Positions 7,639-16,019 of a stretch of 23,826 bases of DNA are shown piece by piece. The translations under genes were made by a program, and so were the position numbers. The first letter of the stretch is position 1. Each line of letters begins with the position of its first letter. The notes under the pieces are model-generated. The model was not told the DNA's origin and ran no database searches. It saw only the letters and a list, made by a program, of their open reading frames with translations. The stretch covers positions 1 to 23,826 of the forward strand of contig DATKZH010000706.1 of assembly GCA_035528065.1 (NCBI GenBank). The letters run 5' to 3'. This stretch comes from DATKZH01 sp035528065 (GTDB lineage Bacteria > Planctomycetota > Planctomycetia > Pirellulales > Thermoguttaceae).

Positions 7639-9674
7639 ACCGACTGATTCTCGCGACGGTTGCCGTGACCGCGCTGGCCGCCTGCCACGTGGCGCGGGGC
7701 GACTGGTATGAAACCAGCTTCTACCTCCTCCACGAAGACCACCACACCTCGGATCAACACGAAGTAGGCCGCGACGCGAGCTTCGACGAGACCGCGCGGC
7801 TGGTGGCCCTGTCGAAGCCCGACGTGATCCAGATCCACGCCAAAGGGAACCCGGGCTGGACGACCTATCCGACCGAGATCGGCCACGCGCCGCCCAAGCT
7901 CGCCCGGGACGTGCTCGGCATCTGGCGCGACGTGGCCCGACGCGACGGCTACCACTTCTCCGTCTACTACAACATCGGGCGCGACGGCGTCGTCATGAAG
8001 CGCCGCCCCGAGTGGAACCGCTCCCGGGCGGACGGCGGCGAGTGGGACAAGGCGATCTGCTACCACTCGGGCGTGGCCGAGGGCTACTTGTGGCCGATGA
8101 TCCGGGAGATCGTCAAGCGGTACGGCCCCGACGGCTTCTGGTTCGACGGCTCGTGCTTCACCGTCCGCGTCTGCTACTGCGACCCGTGCCGCGAGCGGTT
8201 CCAGCGCGAGCAGGGCCTTGCGCCGCCGGAGAGCCCCGGGGAGCCCGGCTGGGCCGCGTACCACGAGATGCAGCGGCAGGTCTACCGCGAGTTCATCCAC
8301 GAGACGGCGGCGTTGATCCACCGGCTCGATCCCGAGTGCCTGGTGGCGTTCAACTGGGCCTATTCGCTCCGCATGCCGGAAAAGCCGGCCGAGGGCATCG
8401 CCTACCTGACCGGCGACGTCGGCAACCGCGTCGAGGGCCTCTCGGCCGAGGCCCACTGGTACGACTCGCTCGACGTGCCGTTCGACCTGATGACGCAGGT
8501 CAGCACGCTCCACCAGGACGCGGAGCCGCAGCCCGGCCGGCCCGCCCAGCGCATGGCGCCCAAGCCGCCGGAGCAGATCGAGCAGGAGATGGCGATCATC
8601 GTCGCCAACGGGGGCCGCTACTTCGCCTGGGACAACCCCACGCCGGAAAGCGGCCTCGTGCCCGAGCGGCTGGAGTTCCTCGGCCGGGTCGTGGCCCCGT
8701 TCCTTCGCGCGCGCCAGCCGTGGTGCCTGGGGTCGAAGCGTCTGCCGGACGTCTCGCTCCTCAACGGCGCCGCCTCGCACTACGCCGTGACGGAATCGGC
8801 CACCACGAGCTTCACCAAGCAGGACAACCGCATCGACGGCGCCGCGGAAGTCTTGCCCCGCCTGCACCTGAACTACGAGATGCTGCCCGACTGGCGGCTG
8901 GAAGCGATGGACGTGCGTAGCCCGCTGGTCCTCGTGGAGCATCCCAAGCGGCTCAATCGCAAGACCGTCGATGCGCTGATCCAGTACGTGCGAGGCGGCG
9001 GGCGCCTGTTGATGACCGGCATGGGCATCGGCCTGGACAAGCGGCTGGAAGAGGTGTTTGGCATCGCCGGCTTCACCGGCGCCCAAGCGGCCGAGCCGCT
9101 CGTGTTCACCGACGGCGACGCGGCCGCCCGATTCGACCACTGGCTGTCCCGGCTGAAGCTCTCCACCGCCACTCGGCTCCTCGCCGTCCAAGACGCCCAG
9201 GGCGAGACGCACCCGGTGCTCACCGAGAACCGGTTCGGGCAAGGGACGGCGTTCTACGTCCCGCTGCCGCTCTTGTCGAAGCACGGCAAGAACGTCGTGC
9301 CGAGGTCGCTCCTGGAAGCGGTGTTCGACCACGCCCTCCCCAAGGACGAGCGTCTCCTCACGACCGACGCCCCGGACTCGGTCGAGGTCGTCCTCCGCGA
9401 GAAGGACGGGCGATACGTCGTCCACCTGGTCAACATGCACCCGGGCAAGCGCGAGATCATCACCGGCGGCCCGCGCCGTTACCCGATGATCACCGACGTC
9501 CCGCCCGTGCCTGAGTGCCACGTCTCCGTGCGCCTCCCCGCCCGGCCCAAGTCCGTCGCCCTCCAGCCGCAAGCGACCCCGCTCGACGGTTGGACCTACG
9601 AAGCCGGCCGGCTACGGGTGACGGTGCCGAGCTTCGGCATACACCAGATGGTGGTGATTGAGGGGGGCGAGTGA
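7635..9674 (+). CDS. Exported GHL6-like glycoside hydrolase homologue
   Basis: This 679-residue protein has a signal sequence (about 1-22). A possible lipobox, LAAC with Cys17, would make it a lipoprotein; cleavage near 'ARG-DW' is the alternative. Residues about 25-330 look like a TIM-barrel of the hypothetical glycosyl hydrolase 6 (GHL6) or fucosidase-like type: 'HFSVYYNIGRDGVV' (107-120), 'RPEWNRSRADGG' (124-135), 'PDGFWFDGS' (165-173) and the cysteine cluster CYCDPCRERF (C180, C182, C185). The end of the protein has a GATase-like domain resembling beta-galactosidase trimerisation domains ('YVRGGGRLLMTGMGIG') and a C-terminal beta-sandwich. The substrate is unknown. It is translationally coupled to the gene upstream. 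Two palindrome arms follow 15 bp after the stop. Confidence 0.8.
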   Translation: MNRLILATVAVTALAACHVARGDWYETSFYLLHEDHHTSDQHEVGRDASFDETARLVALSKPDVIQIHAKGNPGWTTYPTEIGHAPPKLARDVLGIWRDVARRDGYHFSVYYNIGRDGVVMKRRPEWNRSRADGGEWDKAICYHSGVAEGYLWPMIREIVKRYGPDGFWFDGSCFTVRVCYCDPCRERFQREQGLAPPESPGEPGWAAYHEMQRQVYREFIHETAALIHRLDPECLVAFNWAYSLRMPEKPAEGIAYLTGDVGNRVEGLSAEAHWYDSLDVPFDLMTQVSTLHQDAEPQPGRPAQRMAPKPPEQIEQEMAIIVANGGRYFAWDNPTPESGLVPERLEFLGRVVAPFLRARQPWCLGSKRLPDVSLLNGAASHYAVTESATTSFTKQDNRIDGAAEVLPRLHLNYEMLPDWRLEAMDVRSPLVLVEHPKRLNRKTVDALIQYVRGGGRLLMTGMGIGLDKRLEEVFGIAGFTGAQAAEPLVFTDGDAAARFDHWLSRLKLSTATRLLAVQDAQGETHPVLTENRFGQGTAFYVPLPLLSKHGKNVVPRSLLEAVFDHALPKDERLLTTDAPDSVEVVLREKDGRYVVHLVNMHPGKREIITGGPRRYPMITDVPPVPECHVSVRLPARPKSVALQPQATPLDGWTYEAGRLRVTVPSFGIHQMVVIEGGE

Positions 9675-9688
9675 CGGAATGGCGCAGT

Positions 9689-9766
9689 CGTAGGGTGCGT
9701 GAAACGCACCAATCCGCTACCCGGGCCGTCTCCTTCAGCGATATGGTGCGTTTCACGCACCCTACG
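9689..9766. repeat. Paired-hairpin inverted repeat, copy 1
   Basis: Two 23-bp arms (9689-9711 and 9744-9766) are perfect reverse complements with 32 bp between them. Each arm is itself a 7-3-7 hairpin: ggtgcgt-gaa-acgcacc at 9694-9710 and ggtgcgt-ttc-acgcacc at 9745-9761. A second copy lies at 19077-19146. Coming just after the stop at 9674, it could also help end transcription, though it has no T tract. Confidence 0.85.
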
Positions 9767-9900
9767 ATGCTTATGGAAGAATATCCTTCACAATCCCCTC
9801 GCCCCCCGAAGGGCTGGTTTGATGGCTTGTTCCGGCGTGAGGTCCCAATTAACACGTCGCGCAAGTGCGCTCGGGCCCCAGCGCACGTGCGCTGGGGTTC

Positions 9901-9944
9901 CATGGTGAATGCGCGCTGGTCCCATGGTGAATGCGCGCTGGTCG
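9901..9944. repeat. 22-bp direct tandem duplication
   Basis: The unit catggtgaatgcgcgctggt plus two bases occurs twice back to back (9901-9922 and 9923-9944), differing only at the last base. A partial, diverged third unit precedes it at about 9887-9900. Confidence 0.75.
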
Positions 9945-10337
9945 CAGGCCACCTGCGCGCACGCCATGTCGCGAGCGAAAACGCCTTTTTGGACGCGCGC
10001 TCGGCGCAACGTGTTGATAGGAAACAACTTGTATTTTCGCACGGAACTCACAATTCTTGCCCAACAATTGGTTTTGACGTAACGTATTTCGCACGAATGA
10101 CTTACGACCGGTTCTTCGGGCCTTTGTTGGACGTTTGGACGGCCTTGTTGGACGCCTTCTGGACGCCCCGTGGTCGGCCCAACGTGTTCGAGCATACCAC
10201 GTTAGCGCCGAGCCGCAAGGCCCTTTCTGGCCGAGGCGCACCGCGTCCACCTTCCCTCGGCCGGCAGGCGCGCGGCGCGCGACGGCGGGGCCCGCGTTGT
10301 GGAGGTCATTCTTCCCAAAGGGCAACGCGCGCGCTGA

Positions 10338-10355
10338 GGCATGCTCAAGCATGCC
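10338..10355. repeat. Hairpin downstream of the phosphatase gene
   Basis: A perfect 7-bp stem with a 4-nt loop: ggcatgc-tcaa-gcatgcc. It lies about 60 bp past the stop of the PP2C gene, which is transcribed leftward. There is no T tract, so a terminator role is uncertain. Confidence 0.5.
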
Positions 10356-10415
10356 CGGCCCGTGCGGCGTCATGGAAGAACGTCTTCCCGACCGCCCGCC
10401 AGGCGGACGCACGCC

Positions 10416-11237
10416 TCACACCCTCCGCCGAAACACAAGGAACGTCAAGTCGTCCGGCTTCGACGGCTGGCCTTCTTCCGGCTGGGTCATGCGTAGCCGG
10501 GCGTCGTGCGCGAGTCGTTGGGCGGCTTGGGCGAGCCGGCCCTTTCGGATGCGGTCGACGACTTCCTCGGCGTAGAGGTTGTCGACCAGCCCGTCGCTGG
10601 CCAGGAGGACCGTGTCGCGGGGGGCCAGCTGGATGGTGGGGCCGATCTCGATCTTCATCTCGGCCGAGCCGATCACGTTGGAGACCAGGTGGCGGTCCTC
10701 GTGGTGCATGGCCTGCTCGGCGTCGAGGAACCCGGCCTCGACGGCCTGGCCCACCGGCGAGTGCGACGTGGTCCGGAGCTTGATCTTCCCCCGCTGGCCG
10801 ACCACGAGGATCATCGAGTCGCCCACGTGGTACGGGCGGACCGTGGCCGCGTGGATTTCGACCACGGCCAGGGTGGTGGCGGCGCCGACGCCCATCGCCA
10901 GCACGGCCTGGTTGGCGGCCTCGATGCCGTCGAGGATGGCCGAGCGGAGGACGACCTGCTCGCGGACCCGGGCTTCGACGGCCGTCTTCAGTGTTTCCAG
11001 GGCGAGACTGGCCGCGTGCTGGCCCGCCGCCGCGCCGCCCAGGCCGTCGGCCACGACCAACAGGCCCGACTCGGCGTCGGAGCGAATCACGGCGGCCGCG
11101 TCCTCGTTGGGCGTCTCTTTCTCGGGCGATCGCGAGGAGAAGACCGCCAGCGATCCCACGCCGATCTCCAAAAGCTCGCTTGCGACCATCTGCTGGTCGA
11201 CGTAGAGCCTGGTCGGCTCCCATCCATGCTCACTCAT
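10416..11237 (-). CDS. PP2C-type protein serine/threonine phosphatase
   Basis: This 273-residue soluble PPM/PP2C phosphatase should remove phosphate from Ser/Thr, most likely undoing the action of the kinase encoded just upstream. The metal-binding motifs are present: NEDAAAV with Asp46, VVADGLGG with Asp64 and Gly65, YHVGDS with Asp140, LASDGLVDN with Asp215 and PDDLTF with Asp262/Asp263. No membrane segment or extra domain is seen, and the length is that of a bare catalytic domain. I chose the ATG at 11237 because GAGG lies about nine bases upstream. An earlier ATG at 11252 overlaps the kinase stop as ATGA and would add five residues. Either way the pair is translationally linked. Confidence 0.9.
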   Translation of the reverse strand: MSEHGWEPTRLYVDQQMVASELLEIGVGSLAVFSSRSPEKETPNEDAAAVIRSDAESGLLVVADGLGGAAAGQHAASLALETLKTAVEARVREQVVLRSAILDGIEAANQAVLAMGVGAATTLAVVEIHAATVRPYHVGDSMILVVGQRGKIKLRTTSHSPVGQAVEAGFLDAEQAMHHEDRHLVSNVIGSAEMKIEIGPTIQLAPRDTVLLASDGLVDNLYAEEVVDRIRKGRLAQAAQRLAHDARLRMTQPEEGQPSKPDDLTFLVFRRRV

Positions 11238-11248
11238 GCGAGCGTCCC

Positions 11249-12550
11249 TCATCGGCTCGGGAGGTGTTTGCCACACCAGGGACAGTGGTCCCAGAACGAC
11301 TTGAGCACTCCCCAGCCGCACGCCGGGCACGTGTCGCTCGTGCCGGGCACCTTCCACGCCCGACGCACCTTGCGCCGACACCACGGACAGTACCGCATGA
11401 ACGGCATCAGCAGGCGGCGCGAGCAGCCGGAATTGGAGCAGCGGGCCGTGTAGCGGGCGTCGGTATACCGCCGCGTCGTGGTCGGCTCGAATCCCGGCCC
11501 GTAGCACCAGGGACAGTAGCTCCAATCGAGCTTCATGCCGCGGCCGCAGCGAGGACACTGCGAGGGAAACGGCGTCTCGTCGCGGTGCACCGCCCGCTTC
11601 GCGCCGCACCAGGGGCACACCATCATGCTCTCGGCCACGGGGCCGCCGCAGCGGTGACACGAGAGCCGCGTCTGGAGTGCCTTCCCATAATCCTGCTGGA
11701 ACTGCTTGCGGCGGACCGTCTGCCAGTCGTACCGTTTCGTGGTCCCGGTGGCGGGCACGGCCCGGTTGGCGCCGCGCCGGAGCGCCCGAGGTCGTACGCG
11801 CCGGACGGCGGCCCGCATCGGCTCGGCGTCCTGGAACCGCTTGCGAGGATCGACCTCCATCGCCTTGCGCACGACGGCGATCAGGTCGGGATGCACGCGG
11901 CGACGAAGCCGGTCGAACCCGGGCGGCGGCCACGTGTACGGCCACTCGGGCAGCCGGCCGGAGAGCATGCGGTAGAGAACCAGGCCCAGGGAGAAGACGT
12001 CGGATCGGAACGAAGGCTTGCCCATCGCCTGCTCGGGCGCCACGTAGCCCACGGTGCCCGAGCCCGACGCCTGCACGGTCCGCCGGGCGAGCTTGGCGAT
12101 GCCGAAGTCGGCCAGGCGGAGCCGGTTGCCGGGGAAGAGGATGAAGTTCTCCGGCTTGATGTCGCAGTGGATCACCCGATTGGCGTGGGCGTGGGCGACG
12201 CCGTCGAGCATCTGATCGGCGTAGTCGAGCACGGTGCGGAGCGACATCCGCCGCTGCATCCGATCGGCCAGGGTCCGCTCGCCGAGCGGGAAGACGATCA
12301 CGAAGTGCGAGTCGATGATGCTCGCGTCCTTGACCGGCAGGATGTTGGGATGATCGAGCCGGGCCACCAGGCGGACCTCGCTGCGGAAGTCCTCCATCAC
12401 CTCCTTGCTCAATAACTGCGCGTGCGGGACCTTCAAAGCCACGCGCAGCCCCTCGATGGTGTCGAGAGCCTGGTAGACGTCGGCGAAAGGCCCTTGGGCA
12501 ATCCGCCGCCCCACGCGATACTTCCCCAGGCGTTGCCCTCTTCTCAACAC
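11249..12550 (-). CDS. Serine/threonine protein kinase with four C-terminal zinc ribbons
   Basis: This 433-residue soluble Hanks-type kinase has its catalytic domain at about residues 8-245: Lys40 (VALKVP), Glu58 in helix C, the catalytic loop HCDIKPEN with Asp130 and Asn135, DFG with Asp148, and an APE-type site (YVAPEQA). The usual HRD reads HCD, so it is a non-RD kinase, and the glycine-rich loop is reduced (IAQGPFADVY). The rest is a basic linker and four consecutive zinc ribbons, each closing with CPWC: C298/C301-C312/C315, C332/C335-C346/C349, C371/C376-C388/C391, C408/C411-C423/C426. There is no membrane segment. I prefer the GTG at 12550 over the GTG at 12559, because AGGAG (12559-12563) then sits 8 bases upstream. 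It overlaps or nearly abuts the phosphatase gene. Confidence 0.9.
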   Translation of the reverse strand: MLRRGQRLGKYRVGRRIAQGPFADVYQALDTIEGLRVALKVPHAQLLSKEVMEDFRSEVRLVARLDHPNILPVKDASIIDSHFVIVFPLGERTLADRMQRRMSLRTVLDYADQMLDGVAHAHANRVIHCDIKPENFILFPGNRLRLADFGIAKLARRTVQASGSGTVGYVAPEQAMGKPSFRSDVFSLGLVLYRMLSGRLPEWPYTWPPPGFDRLRRRVHPDLIAVVRKAMEVDPRKRFQDAEPMRAAVRRVRPRALRRGANRAVPATGTTKRYDWQTVRRKQFQQDYGKALQTRLSCHRCGGPVAESMMVCPWCGAKRAVHRDETPFPSQCPRCGRGMKLDWSYCPWCYGPGFEPTTTRRYTDARYTARCSNSGCSRRLLMPFMRYCPWCRRKVRRAWKVPGTSDTCPACGWGVLKSFWDHCPWCGKHLPSR

Positions 12551-12632
12551 GCTTCGCACTCCTGCGTCACGATCCCCCAGACTGCTTGGTTACTCCATTA
12601 TGGCACAAACGGTCAATACCCCCAAGTCGAGA

Positions 12633-14243
12633 TCACTGCGCGCGTGCCGACGCTCCGCCCGGCTCTTCCCTCTCCGGTTCCTCGAGCAGGAGGTCGCCGC
12701 GGGGATCGTCGTTGCCCAGGCTCCAGTCGATCGGCTCGCCTCGGTCGTCGACCCGGTCGGGGCCCACGCTGTAGAGCAGGTGGCCGGTGTCGGTCCGGCG
12801 GTAGACGAGGGGCTTCCCGGTGTAGGGGTCGATGAGTAGCTCGGGCAGGCAGTCGGAGACCAGGTCCGCCAGCGTCTCAGGCTCGCGCTGGTGCTCCACC
12901 CGGTACTGCCGCACGGCCAGCTCGCAGATCAGGAGCCGCATCTTGGCCTGATGATGGACGGCACACTCCTCTAGCCAGGGCCCTTCCGTGTGCTCGAAAT
13001 CGAGCCCCGTTGCCTCAAGTGCCCGACCCATCTTACCCCAGCCATGCTCGTCCCAGAGGGTCTGGCGTGCGAGCAGTTCGTCCAGGGGCTCGCGGTTTGC
13101 CTCGATCGACCTGGCCAGCTCGATGGCCCTGCGGCACTGGTCGGCGTTGAGCTCTTCGGTCAGGGGAGCCAGCGCTTGGATGCCCATCTCGTGGAGTGCC
13201 CAGCCCGTAAACGCGTCGACCAACAAGCCTCCCTGGGTGCACGCGGTGCCGAGCCGCATCACGTCGAGGTAGTCCTCCACGGCGTCCTCCGTGCGACCTT
13301 CCCACTCGGCCAGCTTGCCCTCCGCCAGAAACGCTCGACTCAGTTCGCGCAGGGCCCGGTTATCGGTGCGAGCAAGGTCGGCCTGCGTGTACGTGAGGGG
13401 GACCTGGCACTCCCGGGCAAGCCCCTTGCGAGCCTCGTCCAGCACGTGGCCGTGCTTGGCCACGAACTGCCCAAGCTCCGCGGCGGTTGCCTCGTCGACG
13501 TTCGGCACCGTGCCGTTCACCAGCCGGCTCCCCGCCGCGACCAGATCGTCGTACCCGTTCGGGTCGGGAAGCGTGATCGGCGGGATCGGCGTCGGATGGA
13601 TCACGAAGTGAAAGATCGCGGCGGCGGGGCAGAGAAAGAGCATCACGAGGCATATCATTAGGGGGTACAGGATTGAGACCAGGACGACGGCGATTCTTCC
13701 TCGCTTCTTCTTCTTGCCCGCCGGATAGGTGCCTAGCCGTTCTCTGCCGCTTACGAACAGCACGGTGTCGGGAATGAGAGCCGAGTACAGCGCACAGACG
13801 AGCCCGAGAAGCCCGATCCCCTTCCATTCCGCCCACACGGCCGCCGGCACGCGCGAGGCCACGGCCAGCACGGCGGAGATCGCGGCGGTCATCAGCAGCA
13901 GATCGCTCAGCGTGAACCGGAAACGGGGTCGCTCCAGCGCGGGCGCCTGGTCGCCTGCTTCAGGGCCCGCACGGCGGAGGGCGCGGATGCGGCGAATCTT
14001 GGTAAGCGTCAGCAGGACCCACAGGACGGTCGCTTGGATGGCGAAGACCAACACGAGGTCATAGCCGGGGATGAGGAGTGCCGGCGCAAGGGCCGCACCG
14101 ACCACGGTCGTCTTGAGAAACCAGTGTCGGCTGCAACATACCGCCCACATTGTCGCCACGCCCACGGCGAGGAACAGGACCGCGCAGACAACGATGGGGT
14201 AGAGCAACTCGCCCGTGAGGATGGTCCGCAGCAGTTCCAGCAA
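12633..14243 (-). CDS. Polytopic membrane protein of unknown function
   Basis: This 536-residue protein has about six membrane segments in its first 215 residues (about 13-37, 44-61, 62-83, 112-132, 141-165, 186-215). A polar, mostly helical domain of about 320 residues follows. The segment FTLSDLLLMTA starting the fourth helix and the C-terminal 'DPYTGKPLVYRR...LLYSVGPDRVDDRGE' are patterns I associate with uncharacterised planctomycete membrane proteins; the latter resembles the tail of pseudopilin-like proteins. No catalytic motif is evident. The frame opens at TTG 14243, with GAGG eight bases upstream, and no ATG lies close by. It is followed after 82 bp by the kinase gene and preceded after 94 bp by the aconitase X small subunit, so co-transcription is possible. 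Confidence 0.75.
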   Translation of the reverse strand: MLELLRTILTGELLYPIVVCAVLFLAVGVATMWAVCCSRHWFLKTTVVGAALAPALLIPGYDLVLVFAIQATVLWVLLTLTKIRRIRALRRAGPEAGDQAPALERPRFRFTLSDLLLMTAAISAVLAVASRVPAAVWAEWKGIGLLGLVCALYSALIPDTVLFVSGRERLGTYPAGKKKKRGRIAVVLVSILYPLMICLVMLFLCPAAAIFHFVIHPTPIPPITLPDPNGYDDLVAAGSRLVNGTVPNVDEATAAELGQFVAKHGHVLDEARKGLARECQVPLTYTQADLARTDNRALRELSRAFLAEGKLAEWEGRTEDAVEDYLDVMRLGTACTQGGLLVDAFTGWALHEMGIQALAPLTEELNADQCRRAIELARSIEANREPLDELLARQTLWDEHGWGKMGRALEATGLDFEHTEGPWLEECAVHHQAKMRLLICELAVRQYRVEHQREPETLADLVSDCLPELLIDPYTGKPLVYRRTDTGHLLYSVGPDRVDDRGEPIDWSLGNDDPRGDLLLEEPEREEPGGASARAQ

Positions 14244-14337
14244 GCGTTCGGCCTCTGAAGGGGGGACTCGCCGCGCCGGGGTTCTCTCCCCAGAATCGTC
14301 GAGAAACGGCCGTGCGTCAACCGTCCAGCGCCGGTCG

Positions 14338-14754
14338 CTACGCCTTGGTGACCACGATCCGGCCGTTGTCCGCGTCGACCTCGACGTGATCGCCGGATTG
14401 GATGACCTCGAACGGATCCCGCTCCAGATCGGCGACCATCGGGATCTGGTTGACCACGCAGCCGAGCACGGCCAGGCAGTCGACCTCGGTGTTGACGAAG
14501 GCCACCGGGGCGTTGCCTTCGCGATGGGCCAGGCCGATCACCATGGGCGTCGCCGAGGAGCCTTTGGTGGAGCGGATCACCAGGACCTTGCCGCGCAGGT
14601 GCTCGCCTTCAAGCGGGTGGCCGGAGGCGATCACGCGGCCCTCGACGGGGTCGACCTCGCCCCAGAAGGAGAGCGTGGTCGGGGCGACCAGGGCCTCGCC
14701 CGACGCCTTGCCCTTGACCAGTCCCCGGCACTTGATCTCAATCACCTCGGGCAT
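14338..14754 (-). CDS. Aconitase X swivel (small) subunit
   Basis: This 138-residue DUF126/AcnX swivelling domain forms the small half of a split aconitase X dehydratase. The visible family features are 'GEALVAPTTLSFWGEVDPVEGRVI' (about 19-42), the 'HPLEGEHLRGKVLVIRSTKGSSATPMVIG' loop (about 46-74), which in this family contributes the active-site serine region, and a 'GDHVEVDADNGRIVV' end. The start at 14754 overlaps the large subunit gene by 17 bp, the usual arrangement for the split enzyme. An AAGGTGG sequence precedes the ATG. In archaea the two-subunit enzyme dehydrates mevalonate 5-phosphate; fused or split bacterial versions include cis-3-hydroxy-L-proline dehydratase. Nothing nearby fixes the substrate here. 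Confidence 0.88.
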   Translation of the reverse strand: MPEVIEIKCRGLVKGKASGEALVAPTTLSFWGEVDPVEGRVIASGHPLEGEHLRGKVLVIRSTKGSSATPMVIGLAHREGNAPVAFVNTEVDCLAVLGCVVNQIPMVADLERDPFEVIQSGDHVEVDADNGRIVVTKA

Positions 14755-15991
14755 CGGTCCACCTTCCGGTTAGCGCGGCCTTGAGGCAGCCCCAGACGTT
14801 GTCGACGATCACTTCCGCCCCGATCATGCCCCGGGCGTAGTGGGCCTGCTTGAACCCGGCCGTGACGATCCGCTTGGCCTTCACCCGCATCGAGTTGGTC
14901 GGGCACGTGTCGCAGAAGAGGTACCCACCCGCGTCGCGGATCAGCCGGGCGTACTCCAGCCGCTCGGCATTGGCCCGGGTGGCATAGGCCATGCATACCC
15001 AAAGCGTGACGCCGTCGGCGACGTGCTTGTCCTTCAAGTGGAGGGCGATTTCGGCCACCTCGCGGAGCGAGGCGTGGGGGCAGCCGAGGATCACCGTGTC
15101 GACGCGATCGCCCGTGTGCGTGCGGAGCTGGGCGTACGTGTCGCGGAGATCCCGATCGCCGAACGTGATGCGTCGATTGGGCGGCTTGCCGCCGAGTGCC
15201 TGTTCGAGCGTGGCCGCCTCGGGCGTGACGCCGGCGACGTGGCACATCGTCACCCCGCCGCCGGAGGCCAACGCGGCGCATAGCTGCTTGGCGTCGTCCT
15301 GCGAAGGCTGCGGCGCGCCCTGGAACACGGGGATTTCCAGCCCGGCCGCCTTGCCGGCGAAATAGCCCAGGGCTCCCCAGTCGGTCGGCGTGGCGAGCCT
15401 CGCGGCGACGTCGACCTGGAGGGTCGCCCGGCGGTTCTCGTCCAACAGCACGCCGAACTCGGGCACGTAGCCGGTCAGGGCGGCGGCGATCGCGCTTTCG
15501 GTGCCGTGCCGCGTGGTTCGGGCGCCGAGGATCGAGTTGGCGTAGACGACCGCCGACGACTCGGTCCACGCGCAGATCTCGCCCTTGAGCGGGACGTTCC
15601 CCACCAGGTACGGGGCGCAGGTGTACGTCATCAAGAAGCCGGCGTCGCGCGCGGCGCGCTGGATTTCCTGCTGCGCGGCGACCTGCTCGGCCGGCATCTC
15701 GATCTCGTCGTACTGGTCCTCGTGGGCGAAGGTGATGTGGGACGTGCTGTGGCAGCAGACCTTGTGCGCGCAGGCCGGGCGGAGAAGCTCCATCGACTGC
15801 GCGAGCGCTTTCTCGCCCGCGCCGTGCACCAGGTTCCCCGGCACCGTCACCAGGGCGTGCGTGTTGGCCACGGGGACCAGGCGCCGTGCCCCCATCGCCT
15901 CGCCCCACTCGACCAGCCACCGCATGCACTTGGCCGGGAAGGGGCCTCGGGCGCCGTCGAGGATTTGACGCTGCTGGTCGGTCAGTTGCAT
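14738..15991 (-). CDS. Aconitase X catalytic (large) subunit
   Basis: This 417-residue DUF521/AcnX protein is the iron-sulfur catalytic half of a dehydratase. The family signature 'WTESSAVVYANSILGARTTRHG' spans residues 142-163. Candidate cluster ligands are Cys125 (TYTCAPY), Cys304 (LGCPHAS) and Cys360 or Cys363 (LFCDTCPT). 'THALVTVPGNLVHGAGEKA' near the N-terminus is also typical. Known members act as phosphomevalonate dehydratase in archaea or cis-3-hydroxyproline dehydratase in bacteria; the reaction here is not determined. Upstream, a glycoside hydrolase gene ends 28 bp before the start, and downstream the small subunit overlaps by 17 bp. No proline-catabolic or mevalonate genes occur in the window, so a sugar- or hydroxy-acid-derived substrate is a possible inference. 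Confidence 0.9.
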   Translation of the reverse strand: MQLTDQQRQILDGARGPFPAKCMRWLVEWGEAMGARRLVPVANTHALVTVPGNLVHGAGEKALAQSMELLRPACAHKVCCHSTSHITFAHEDQYDEIEMPAEQVAAQQEIQRAARDAGFLMTYTCAPYLVGNVPLKGEICAWTESSAVVYANSILGARTTRHGTESAIAAALTGYVPEFGVLLDENRRATLQVDVAARLATPTDWGALGYFAGKAAGLEIPVFQGAPQPSQDDAKQLCAALASGGGVTMCHVAGVTPEAATLEQALGGKPPNRRITFGDRDLRDTYAQLRTHTGDRVDTVILGCPHASLREVAEIALHLKDKHVADGVTLWVCMAYATRANAERLEYARLIRDAGGYLFCDTCPTNSMRVKAKRIVTAGFKQAHYARGMIGAEVIVDNVWGCLKAALTGRWTDARGD

Positions 15992-16019
15992 TTGCGGTCT
16001 GTGGATTGGGTTGTGTCCG

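Larger units (their letters stand above)
9767..10415. other. Long convergent intergenic region with AT-richer core
   Basis: This 650-bp stretch lies between two convergent genes. It has a 22-bp direct duplication (9901-9944), an AT-richer core (about 10010-10115) unlike the surrounding GC-rich DNA, a run of tggacg hexamers (about 10126-10169) and a hairpin (10338-10355). Within the core the sequence tttcgcacg occurs twice, about 54 bp apart. The open frames here give Arg/Ala/Pro-rich or low-complexity proteins without recognisable domains or good starts, so I call no gene. It may hide a non-coding RNA or a decayed insertion. Confidence 0.5.

Noticed and set aside
9788..10195. Minus-strand frame in the convergent gap
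   Set aside because: It has no recognisable domain, no good start, and its C-terminal part is made of the 22-bp duplication.
9671..10783. Plus-strand 370-residue frame across the convergent gap
   Set aside because: It begins in a palindromic repeat, runs over the duplication and the 3' end of the phosphatase gene, and encodes low-complexity sequence.
11238..11945. N-terminal extension of the phosphatase to 11945
   Set aside because: That stretch is the kinase C-terminus read in another frame; the PP2C domain starts only after the kinase stop.
12560..12632. Promoter for the kinase gene
   Set aside because: A TTGACC and a CATAAT occur here on the minus strand, but the distance between them is only about 8 bp, too short for a sigma-70 promoter.
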